Source: Kangiellaceae bacterium (GTDB taxonomy: Bacteria > Pseudomonadota > Gammaproteobacteria > Enterobacterales > Kangiellaceae). From it: a stretch of DNA of 52,868 nt. Position 1 is the stretch's first letter; each line of letters begins with the position of its first letter. Shown here in pieces: positions 16,465 to 24,376 of this stretch. The notes beneath the pieces are model-generated. The model was not told the DNA's origin. It did no database searches and saw nothing but the letters and a program-made list of their open reading frames with translations. Location of the stretch: contig JAHRVB010000086.1 of NCBI GenBank assembly GCA_019090895.1, positions 1-52,868 on the forward strand, given 5' to 3'. Made by a program: the position numbers and the translations under genes.

Positions 16465-18681
16465 GTGAAAAGTTTTCGACCAGAATTAAAAAGATCATAT
16501 CTAATTAGGTGTATCGCGCTCGCGCTATCTTCAACAGCAGCAACACCAGCTTTCGCTGAAGATGCTGATGAAGATGAAGGTAATGTCGTTGTTATATCGG
16601 GTAGCCCGGTAATGAGAGACAGAACGATGTCTACGGCTCCTGAACTCGAATATAGTGTAGAATTTTTCCAACAATTTGAGCCTACTTCTGCAGGCGATAT
16701 GTTAAAGCGTACACCGGGCATTGCATTTAGTGGTGATGTCGGTGAATACGATGCACCTCAAATGCGAGGTCTGGGTGAAGGTTACACCCAAGTATTGATC
16801 AATGGTAAAAAGATACCAGGTAGTGGTTCTGATCGCGCCGTATTTGTGGATCGTATTCCAGCTGAGATGGTCGAGTCTATTCAAATCATTAGAAGTCCAA
16901 GTGCCGATCAAGATAGCCAAGGTGTCGGTGGTACAATAAACATCATTCTAAAAAGTGGCGCGAGCTTTGAAGGCGGTACGGCGAAAGCTAGTGTTTTTAG
17001 AACTGAAGATGGTTCTTATCGTGGTTCAACGGCGTTTGGTTATGGTGGTAATACTAAGGATTTATCCTGGACGCTGTCTGCAAACTTCACCCAACGTTAT
17101 GTCAACAAAGTTAAAACCGAACAACGTTTCGATCCTGAGTCGGGCGATTTAGTCGAAGATGAGCTCGAATTGGATTTACGCGATAGTGATGATATTTCAC
17201 TCAGTGCGAGTATGTCATATGATTTAAGTTCCACTTCTGTATTCGATTTATCGGCGAACTATTTAATTACAGACAGAATCGAACGGCAAACCGAGCAATT
17301 ATGGGAAGTCGAGGATGGTGTCAATATTTTAGATGAGTTACAGCGTGATGCCAAAGATATTGAAGAAGACTCATTTAATATCACTGCTTCATATAACGCC
17401 GAGGTTGGTGATACAACAGAGTGGGAAACGTCTATAAGTTACGCTCAGGTGACCGATGTAGAGAACATTACTAAATGGGAAAAGGGTGACTATGAAGACC
17501 CTTGGGATTACAAAGGAAAAGAACTAGAAGATACTGACGATAGCGAGATTCTTTTTAATACTAAAATTACTCATGAATTCACCAATGAAGTTGAATTCAA
17601 AACGGGGCTTTCGGGTTCTTGGAAAGACCGTGATGACTCGTTGGTTGAATATGATGTCGATTCTGTTACGGGTATCATCGAAGAAATTGATTTAGAACAA
17701 ACTTACAGTGCTCAAGAGAATCGTCTCGATGGTTTTGCATTAGGAAGTAAAGAAATATTTGATGGAACGATGTTAGAACTCGGCGTTCGAGTTGAGAGTA
17801 CTTCTCGTACTATTTCTGCATTTGGAGTCGAAGAAGATTCATCAAAAACACAAGTTAATCCCTCAGCTCATTTATCCAGCGATTTTGGAGATAACAATGC
17901 GTTCAGAATTAGTATAGCTCGAACCGTTAAACGCCCTAGCTTTTCGCAACTTGCTCCGATCATCCAGCTCGATGAACCTGAAGATGGCGATGCCAAGCAG
18001 GGAAATCCGGACCTTGATGATGAGGTGTCGTTAGGTTTGGATATTGGTTATGAACGTGTATTATCTGGTAATGGAATTTTTGGAGTGAACGTATTCTATC
18101 GAGATGTAGCCGACGTGATAGAGGAAGTTGGTACAGGCGTGGCACCAGGTGGTGGAGTTTTATTCTCCTACGATAACGCCGGTGATGGTAGTATTTGGGG
18201 ATTAGAACTCGATCTCAATAAACCAATTGGCGACGATACGGCGTTCTTTGCAAATGTCACTTTCTTAGATTCCGAAATTACTGACCAATTTACTGGAAAC
18301 GAACGTCGATTTAGAGAGCAACCCAATTATGTTTATAATTTTGGGGTGACGCATAACATGCCTAAATGGGAGTCTAGTGTTGGTTTTAGTTATCAAAAGC
18401 AAGGCGAAAGCTTAGCGGTTGATATCGATAGAGAAGTTGACCTTACTTATGATGGGAATTTAGAAATATTTTTCGAGAAACGGTTTGAAGGAGATTATGT
18501 TTTGCGGTTGTCAGGCAATAATTTATTAGACGCTCACAAAATAGAACACTTCAGAAAGTTTGATGGTGACACAGCCGCTGAAATTTTGGATAATCATATC
18601 AATAATAACATTGATGAATTGGAAACAGAAAATGAAAAATCCGGACCGATCATTAGTTTAACCTTGAGAAAATCTTTCTAG
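16465..18681 (+). CDS. TonB-dependent receptor, probable inositol-phosphate/phytate receptor
   Basis: A 738-residue outer-membrane receptor. It has a signal peptide ending near TPAFA, a short acidic stretch, and a plug domain (about residues 40-165, with GDMLKRTPGIAFSG, MRGLGEGYTQVLINGK and GVGGTINIILK). A 22-strand-type barrel follows and ends in the aromatic residue F738. The family moves large or scarce ligands across the outer membrane using TonB energy. The start is GTG with GGGGAT upstream. It lies between iolG and a phosphatase/organophosphate-transporter group, so phytate or lower inositol phosphates are the likely cargo. The family name is secure; the ligand is inference. Confidence 0.85.
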   Translation: MKSFRPELKRSYLIRCIALALSSTAATPAFAEDADEDEGNVVVISGSPVMRDRTMSTAPELEYSVEFFQQFEPTSAGDMLKRTPGIAFSGDVGEYDAPQMRGLGEGYTQVLINGKKIPGSGSDRAVFVDRIPAEMVESIQIIRSPSADQDSQGVGGTINIILKSGASFEGGTAKASVFRTEDGSYRGSTAFGYGGNTKDLSWTLSANFTQRYVNKVKTEQRFDPESGDLVEDELELDLRDSDDISLSASMSYDLSSTSVFDLSANYLITDRIERQTEQLWEVEDGVNILDELQRDAKDIEEDSFNITASYNAEVGDTTEWETSISYAQVTDVENITKWEKGDYEDPWDYKGKELEDTDDSEILFNTKITHEFTNEVEFKTGLSGSWKDRDDSLVEYDVDSVTGIIEEIDLEQTYSAQENRLDGFALGSKEIFDGTMLELGVRVESTSRTISAFGVEEDSSKTQVNPSAHLSSDFGDNNAFRISIARTVKRPSFSQLAPIIQLDEPEDGDAKQGNPDLDDEVSLGLDIGYERVLSGNGIFGVNVFYRDVADVIEEVGTGVAPGGGVLFSYDNAGDGSIWGLELDLNKPIGDDTAFFANVTFLDSEITDQFTGNERRFREQPNYVYNFGVTHNMPKWESSVGFSYQKQGESLAVDIDREVDLTYDGNLEIFFEKRFEGDYVLRLSGNNLLDAHKIEHFRKFDGDTAAEILDNHINNNIDELETENEKSGPIISLTLRKSF

Positions 18682-18696
18682 AATTAGTAGAAGTAC

Positions 18697-18726
18697 AAAA
18701 GGGGCTCTTTAGAGCCTCTTTTTTTG
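18697..18726 (+). terminator. rho-independent terminator after the receptor
   Basis: The stem GGGGCTC / GAGCCTC (one G-U pair) with a TTTA loop is flanked by A-rich and T-rich runs (seven T's after the stem). It begins 16 bases after the receptor stop codon. Confidence 0.8.
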
Positions 18727-18840
18727 AAGCGAAATAATGACATGTGTACTTTCTTGTGAAAAATGGTTTAATTTCTATTTGCGAGGAATTACACAATATA
18801 ATACATAGTAATTAAACACAGTGGTTCAGGTGGTCGAATT

Positions 18841-20160
18841 ATGAAAAGTAGTAAAGGTTTGAATGTCTTATTTGTTTTTTTTGTGGCAGCTTTATCTTTA
18901 ACTGCGTGTATGAAAAATCAAGTGAAGAGAGAGAGTGAACCAAATCAAAAAAAGGCCGATACTCCTCAAAAAAACGAGCTGGATTTTGGTTTTATTGCAT
19001 TTGGTGACAGTGGGTATCATGTCGATTATTTAAAGAAGAAAAAATATAAATCGGTACTCAAAGATTTAGCGAGCTTCACCGTCTATGAAAAAAAAGACTG
19101 GGTCGGTGACGGGCGTTTAATGTCTGAGTTTGTTTTGCCTCCGAGTGAATTTGTACCCGCTGTTGGTGGAATGATTGAATCCAGTGGAATGTATCCCGTA
19201 GCGAAGGCGATGATTAGTTATTGTGAAACAGCCTCTTGCGAATTTTCTGTGATGTTGGGTGACAATATTTATCCTAACGGTGCGACGGTTGGATTGGATG
19301 GCAAAGACGATACTGTCCGTTTTGATGATTTGTTCAGCAAGCCTTTTGGAGGCATGGGGGCGGATAAACCTGACTACCGTATTTATACTGCTCTAGGTAA
19401 TCATGATTGGGCTACATCGCGTGAAGGAGCTATGGCTCAAGTGGCTTTCATGGAGAATACCAGGCCATTTTTTATGGATGGATTATTTTATAGTGTAAAG
19501 CCGCCGGCAGCTAAAGGTGAAGTAGAAATATTTGTTATTGATACCGAAGTAATGCTAGCAGCCGTAACAGTCTTGGAAGCCGAATTGAACGCCGATGGAA
19601 GTGAAAAAAAGACCTCAGAAATTGATGTGCCACTCGAACATACCAAACCGCAAAACGCAGCTGAAAGGAATATGGTTAGTTGGTTGGATGAACAACTAAG
19701 GAATTCCACTGCGCGTTGGAAGTTTGTTATTGGTCATCACCCCATTTGGTCTGTTGGAGGTAGTAAGTTTGAACAAGCTCGCTCGTTGAGGGCGTTGATT
19801 CTTCCTTCACTTTGCCAATACGCCGATATTTATTTTGCTGGTCATGAGCACACTCTAGAATTACACCAAGACTCCTGCGATTCCGTATTTGGTAACAATC
19901 ACAATCGTTCACCTTTGCTGCAAGTATTGTCGGGCGCCGCTGCAAAACAACGATCTGTGCATAAATCGTTTGCAGAATATCAACAAGAAAATTACCCTGA
20001 CAATAAATTAATATGGGCGAAGGGGATGATTTGGGGATTTTCTCATATTCAATTGGTAGAAGATAATGCTGAGATAACGTTACATACAACGCCATTGAGT
20101 GGAAGCGGAGAAACTGAATTAGAGTACACTCTCAATTATAAAAGACGCTCATCCTTGTAG
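18841..20160 (+). CDS. purple acid phosphatase-like lipoprotein
   Basis: A 439-residue metallophosphoesterase carrying the full purple acid phosphatase metal-binding set in order: GDSGY (D56), GDNIY (140-144), GNHD (186-189), VIGHH (296-300) and GHEH (334-337). Such enzymes hydrolyse phosphate monoesters, and several plant members degrade phytate. A lipoprotein signal (SLTAC, Cys23) places it in the envelope, probably the outer membrane. An insertion of about 80 residues separates the first two motifs. Neighbours are the TonB receptor and an organophosphate antiporter, so it probably trims lower inositol phosphates to a transportable monophosphate. Confidence 0.82.
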   Translation: MKSSKGLNVLFVFFVAALSLTACMKNQVKRESEPNQKKADTPQKNELDFGFIAFGDSGYHVDYLKKKKYKSVLKDLASFTVYEKKDWVGDGRLMSEFVLPPSEFVPAVGGMIESSGMYPVAKAMISYCETASCEFSVMLGDNIYPNGATVGLDGKDDTVRFDDLFSKPFGGMGADKPDYRIYTALGNHDWATSREGAMAQVAFMENTRPFFMDGLFYSVKPPAAKGEVEIFVIDTEVMLAAVTVLEAELNADGSEKKTSEIDVPLEHTKPQNAAERNMVSWLDEQLRNSTARWKFVIGHHPIWSVGGSKFEQARSLRALILPSLCQYADIYFAGHEHTLELHQDSCDSVFGNNHNRSPLLQVLSGAAAKQRSVHKSFAEYQQENYPDNKLIWAKGMIWGFSHIQLVEDNAEITLHTTPLSGSGETELEYTLNYKRRSSL

Positions 20161-20258
20161 GCCTCATACTGCTATCGATTAGCGATCGGTATGTTGTTAA
20201 ACAGGTGCTCCAAAAGAGTGAAGTGCCTATTTATTATCTACTTCACAAGAGAACTTAG

Positions 20259-21704
20259 TTGAATAAAATGATTAGCGCAGTTAATAAAATTATCTTATCT
20301 TTTGTCCATCTCTCTGGTCTCAGCAAAATGGTCGGTTTCTTTTCAACCGGTAAAAATCAACCTTTGAATCCAGACGCTGATGATGTCGATCAGCAATTCC
20401 AGCTCCAGAGACGTAACGTCATTGTTATCATTACGCTTTGTTACGGTGTAGGTTATGTCTGTCGATTAGCTTTTAATGTTGTTAAGAAGCCTTTAATGGA
20501 TGCCGGAGTCTTTACTCCTGAAGAGGTTGGCATCATTGGTTCGACGTTACTTTATGGTTATGCGTTGGGCAAGTTTACCAATGGATTCTTAGCCGACCAT
20601 GCTCATGTTGGGCGCTTTTTTGCAGCGGGAATATTTCTATCTGCGATGGCCAATATGGGCATGGGTTTTTCACATCTGGCTTGGTTCTCAGCGTTACTCT
20701 GGGGGATCAACGGCTGGTTTCAGGGATTTGGCGCGCCTTCGAGTGTGGTTTCTTTGGCTAGCTGGTATACCAATGGTGAGCGAGGTCGATACTATGGAAT
20801 TTGGAGTACTGCACATTCAATTGGTGAAGGGCTCACTTATCTGGGCATTGCGTGGTTAATTGCTGCCGCGCCCAAAGGACTTGGACTCAGCTGGCAGTGG
20901 GGTTTATGGACCCCAGCGGCTATTTGTGTTTTCGCAGCCTATCTTTTGTACCGCTATTTACCAGACCGGCCAAGCACACTTGGTCTGCCTTCTATTGCAG
21001 ACTGGAAAGGGGAGCATGGTCAAGTTGACAAGAAACATGAAGACGAGTCCATTTGGAAAACTCAACTTCGAGTGCTTAGTATTCCCTCTATTTGGATATT
21101 AGCTTTGGCCAGTTCCAGTATGTATGTGACCCGTTATGCGATCAATAGTTGGGGCAATGTCTATTTACAGGAAATTCGAGGTTTTGACTTGTTCGATGCA
21201 AACCTCTTTATATTTTTCAATACCGTCGCCGGTATTCTTGGTTGCTTGGCTTACGGTTTTGTGTCCGACAAATATTTCAGTGCGAGACGACCACCCGCTA
21301 ACCTTATTTTTGGCTTGTTAGAGATAATACCCCTGTTTATTATTTTTTATGGCCCTCCAAATACCATTCTTCTCGGGATCGCACTTGTTGTTTATGGGTT
21401 TGGATTGAGTGGAATATTAGCTTCATTAGGTGGATTATTCGCGATTGATATTGCGCCCAAAAAAGTAGCGGGTGCAGCAATGGGATTTATCGGTATTTTT
21501 AGTTATATTGGCGCAGGTATGCAGGACTATATTAGTGGGAAGCTGATTTATGACAGTGAAATTGTTTTTGCTTTTCCTGCGAATGAGCAACATTTCGATA
21601 TCTTTTTTTACAATTACGATAAACCAATTTTGTTTTGGGTGGGCGCTTCAGTTTTATCGATTGTTCTCGCTTCTTTACTTTGGAAAATTAAGGCCGCTGA
21701 TTGA
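20259..21704 (+). CDS. organophosphate:phosphate antiporter-type MFS transporter (GlpT/UhpT-like)
   Basis: A 481-residue inner-membrane protein with about 12 hydrophobic segments, belonging to the OPA branch of the MFS. Known members (GlpT, UhpT) exchange a phosphorylated organic molecule for inorganic phosphate. The two arginines that bind phosphate in GlpT (R45 and R269) have counterparts here: R69 in GYVCRLAFN, and R292 in VTRYAINSWGNVYLQE, which aligns well with the RYGI...W...YLKE stretch of GlpT. The start is TTG with AAGAGA six bases upstream; an ATG follows three codons later. Given the phosphatases on either side, an inositol phosphate is the likely substrate. Confidence 0.82.
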   Translation: MNKMISAVNKIILSFVHLSGLSKMVGFFSTGKNQPLNPDADDVDQQFQLQRRNVIVIITLCYGVGYVCRLAFNVVKKPLMDAGVFTPEEVGIIGSTLLYGYALGKFTNGFLADHAHVGRFFAAGIFLSAMANMGMGFSHLAWFSALLWGINGWFQGFGAPSSVVSLASWYTNGERGRYYGIWSTAHSIGEGLTYLGIAWLIAAAPKGLGLSWQWGLWTPAAICVFAAYLLYRYLPDRPSTLGLPSIADWKGEHGQVDKKHEDESIWKTQLRVLSIPSIWILALASSSMYVTRYAINSWGNVYLQEIRGFDLFDANLFIFFNTVAGILGCLAYGFVSDKYFSARRPPANLIFGLLEIIPLFIIFYGPPNTILLGIALVVYGFGLSGILASLGGLFAIDIAPKKVAGAAMGFIGIFSYIGAGMQDYISGKLIYDSEIVFAFPANEQHFDIFFYNYDKPILFWVGASVLSIVLASLLWKIKAAD

Positions 21705-21722
21705 TGATTATTTGGATTATGT

Positions 21723-22196
21723 ATGACTATTAAGCAAGTTATGATTTTTATTTCAGTTATTAGTTTACTCGTAGGTTGTGGTGAAAAAAGCGAAAATAAA
21801 TTCTGTACTGTTCATAGAGATGTTCACCAACAGCACCAGAATAATGTAACCACAGTAGACGTTAGTTATTTAGAGACTGGTCGATTATTGGCGACGGTAG
21901 AAGTGCCAATCACTCAAATTAGCGAAACGGAATTAAACCAGCACGACAAGGTGCTTCGGGTCGATGCCGAGCAGGAATGTTATTTCGTATCTTTAAATAT
22001 AGGGGAACAGAAGGGGGTCTTTGAAGCTAAATATCATGTTGAATGTGGCATGGGGAATCGGTTGAAAAAAGTGACCATCTCGTTATTAGAAAATTTCTCT
22101 CAAATCGATGAAATCGAAGCATTCATTGATACGCCAGCTTCTAAAAAGCACTTTATTCTGTCTCGTCAATGTGACGGTCCAATTTTCAATATATAG
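21723..22196 (+). CDS. small hypothetical lipoprotein
   Basis: A 157-residue protein of no family I recognise. The N-terminus is a clear lipoprotein signal (MIFISVISLLVGCGEK, lipobox LVGC), so it is an envelope lipoprotein. The rest is mainly beta in character with three further cysteines (in CTVHRDV, ECYFVS and ECGMG) and one near the C-terminus in RQCDG, which may form disulfides. It starts 18 bases after the transporter stop and ends 43 bases before the inositol-monophosphatase gene, so it is likely part of the same transcript. Confidence 0.65.
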   Translation: MTIKQVMIFISVISLLVGCGEKSENKFCTVHRDVHQQHQNNVTTVDVSYLETGRLLATVEVPITQISETELNQHDKVLRVDAEQECYFVSLNIGEQKGVFEAKYHVECGMGNRLKKVTISLLENFSQIDEIEAFIDTPASKKHFILSRQCDGPIFNI

Positions 22197-22239
22197 AATT
22201 CTGACTTAGTTTAATAATAGTTTTGTTAAGGAAATTAAC

Positions 22240-23031
22240 ATGAGTAACAACGAAAAACGGTTAAAGTTTGCCTGTGATACTGCACGTAAGGCTGGCGAAC
22301 TCGCTTTTGATTATTTTTCAAATTTACATACGCTTACCATCGTCAGAAAAGGTGTTCAGGATATGGCGACTGAAGCTGATGTAAATACTGAAAATTTAAT
22401 TCGCGCAGAGATAACCAAAACCTATCCTGAGGACGACTTTTTTGGTGAAGAAAGTTCGGATTCATATCAGCCAAAAAGCGGGGGTGGAATTTGGGTCGTT
22501 GACCCGATTGATGGTACTCAACCATTTACTAATGGCATACGAAGTTGGTGCATATCAATAGCCTATATTGTCGATACTAAAATCGTGGTTGGTGTAGTAT
22601 ACGACCCGTGTGCCGATGAAATGTTTGCAGCCGAGTTAGATCAAGGTGCAACATTGAATGGAAAAGCAATGAAAGCATCGACTGCTGTCGGTGTAGCAAA
22701 TGGTTTGGTGAGTATCGGTTATTCTAACCGTGTTAAACCAGAAGATACTCTTGGGCCGTTAGAGCGACTGATCAAGGCTGATGGCATGTTTCATCGCAGT
22801 GGTAGTGGTGCACTTAGCTTGGCATATGTGGCTGCGGGACGGTTGCTTGGTTACTTTGAACCCCATATGAATATCTGGGATTGTGCAGCGGGTGCTTTAC
22901 TGATTCAAGAATCTGGTGGAAGGGCAAATAATATTCTAGCCGGTGATAATTATCTGGTAGAAGGGAACCCTGTTATTGCAGCGGCTGCAGGCGTTTACGA
23001 AAAACTGATTCAGATCATTAACAATAATTAA
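22240..23031 (+). CDS. inositol monophosphatase family protein
   Basis: A 263-residue magnesium-dependent, lithium-sensitive-type phosphatase of the IMPase superfamily. Metal ligands are visible in FFGEES (E70/E71), VVDPIDGT (D88, D91) and NIWDCAAG (D214). There is no signal peptide, so it acts in the cytoplasm. The family hydrolyses inositol monophosphates, histidinol phosphate, FBP or PAP. Its place downstream of the organophosphate antiporter and in an iol locus favours inositol monophosphate, delivering free inositol to IolG. GTQPF replaces the more usual GT-T/M-NF after motif A. Histidinol-phosphatase is the main alternative. Confidence 0.85.
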   Translation: MSNNEKRLKFACDTARKAGELAFDYFSNLHTLTIVRKGVQDMATEADVNTENLIRAEITKTYPEDDFFGEESSDSYQPKSGGGIWVVDPIDGTQPFTNGIRSWCISIAYIVDTKIVVGVVYDPCADEMFAAELDQGATLNGKAMKASTAVGVANGLVSIGYSNRVKPEDTLGPLERLIKADGMFHRSGSGALSLAYVAAGRLLGYFEPHMNIWDCAAGALLIQESGGRANNILAGDNYLVEGNPVIAAAAGVYEKLIQIINNN

Positions 23032-23098
23032 TCTTGCGTCAATCGAGTGGTTATACTGATAAAGGTACACTGCTTAGCTTTCAATGAGAGGAATATTT

Positions 23099-23677
23099 AT
23101 GAAATCTAGAAAGTCGCTAACAGCATTTACTTTGATCACTTTAATTTCACTATCAAACAGCAGTTGGGCAGGGACAGACGAATCATTAATAGCGGTGGCA
23201 CAAAAGGCCATCGATGAATCTGGTTTTACTGCGCAACAAAGTATTAAAAAGGTTCAGCAGCTCTATCCTGGCGTCGTGTATCAATATGAGTTAGACGATG
23301 ACGATGACGAGTATTTCCATGAAGTTAAGCTGATTGATACTGACGCGGACGAAAAAATTAAAATCACTTTATCAATCGAAGACGGTGAAGTACTCTCGGA
23401 GCAAAGAGATAGTCTGTTCTCTTGGTTTTCGTGGCTGCCATGGGTCTCTAAAAACAAGAATATTGCGCGGGTTAAACAACTTTTAGATTCAGAGAATTCG
23501 TTATTGTCAGCAATAAACTCAATACAGCTTGAGCAAAATTCTATATTGCTTGATGTTGAGTTAGAGCAAAAACAAGGTGTGCTATTTTTTGAAATAGACT
23601 CGTTTGGTATTGATGGCGAAAAAGAATGGCTAATTGACGCTAATAGCAATACATTGATCCCTGTTTTTCAACGATAG
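23099..23677 (+). CDS. secreted PepSY-domain protein
   Basis: A 192-residue exported protein. A signal peptide ends near SNSSWA. Residues 20-90 resemble a PepSY unit (AQKAIDESGFTAQQSIKKVQQLYPG followed by a YEL..DDEYFHEVKLID strand), and a second PepSY-like half follows. The start is the ATG at 23099, with GAGAGGA six bases upstream; an earlier in-frame ATG at 23084 lacks a site. It stops nine bases before the response regulator. PepSY proteins encoded with OmpR-type two-component systems are thought to act as periplasmic accessory sensors or inhibitors. Confidence 0.7.
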   Translation: MKSRKSLTAFTLITLISLSNSSWAGTDESLIAVAQKAIDESGFTAQQSIKKVQQLYPGVVYQYELDDDDDEYFHEVKLIDTDADEKIKITLSIEDGEVLSEQRDSLFSWFSWLPWVSKNKNIARVKQLLDSENSLLSAINSIQLEQNSILLDVELEQKQGVLFFEIDSFGIDGEKEWLIDANSNTLIPVFQR

Positions 23678-23686
23678 TTTAAATAG

Positions 23687-24376
23687 ATGAAATTACTTGT
23701 TATAGAAGACGATCAAACGACTCGAAATTACATCAAAAAGGGGTTTGTTGAATTAGGCGACGTTGTTGATACGGCAGAAAATGGCCCAGACGGTTTATTT
23801 TTCGCAACGAGTAATCACTATGATTTAATTATTCTAGACCGAATGTTGCCTAAAATGGATGGCCTTGCTATTTTGGCTGCGTTAAGAGCCGCAAGTATCA
23901 CTACTCCGGTAATAATATTAAGCGCTCTTGGTCATGTTGATGAACGCATACAAGGACTAAAGGCCGGCAGTGACGACTACCTAACCAAACCCTTTTCATT
24001 TCAAGAATTGCAAGTGCGAAGTCAAATACTGGTTCAACGCCAACAAAATTTATCTCAAACTGCTCAGGGGGTTATCACTGAATTAACGATTGATAATTTG
24101 GTGATGGACTTAGTTGGTCATCAAGTAACCCGTGCCGGGCTGGAAGTTAAATTACAACCGAAAGAATTCCAGCTATTACGATATTTGCTAGCGCATAAAG
24201 AACAAGTTGTTTCTCGCACATTATTATTTGAATCGGTTTGGGATTATCATTTTGATCCTAAAACAAATGTTATCGATGTTCATATTGCAAAGTTGAGGAA
24301 AAAGCTAGAAGTTGATGGCCAGACACAGTTGATTCATACGGTGAGAGGAGCTGGCTATGTGGTTAGAACGCTTTAG
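23687..24376 (+). CDS. OmpR/PhoB-family response regulator
   Basis: A 229-residue regulator with a receiver domain (about residues 1-115) and a winged-helix DNA-binding domain (about 130-228). The phospho-acceptor is D51 in LIILDRMLPKMDG, the acidic pair is E7/D8, and the switch lysine is in YLTKPFSF. The wing region has the usual VIDVHIAKLRKKL and TVRGAGYV. It overlaps the kinase gene by 20 bases, so the two are translationally coupled. The regulated genes are unknown; the neighbouring iol/phytate genes and the second TonB receptor are candidates by position only. Confidence 0.92.
   Translation: MKLLVIEDDQTTRNYIKKGFVELGDVVDTAENGPDGLFFATSNHYDLIILDRMLPKMDGLAILAALRAASITTPVIILSALGHVDERIQGLKAGSDDYLTKPFSFQELQVRSQILVQRQQNLSQTAQGVITELTIDNLVMDLVGHQVTRAGLEVKLQPKEFQLLRYLLAHKEQVVSRTLLFESVWDYHFDPKTNVIDVHIAKLRKKLEVDGQTQLIHTVRGAGYVVRTL

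Noticed and set aside
22240-23031. CysQ (3',5'-bisphosphate nucleotidase) identity for the IMPase-family protein
   Set aside because: The motif layout fits IMPase better and the neighbours are inositol genes, though sequence alone does not exclude other IMPase-family substrates.
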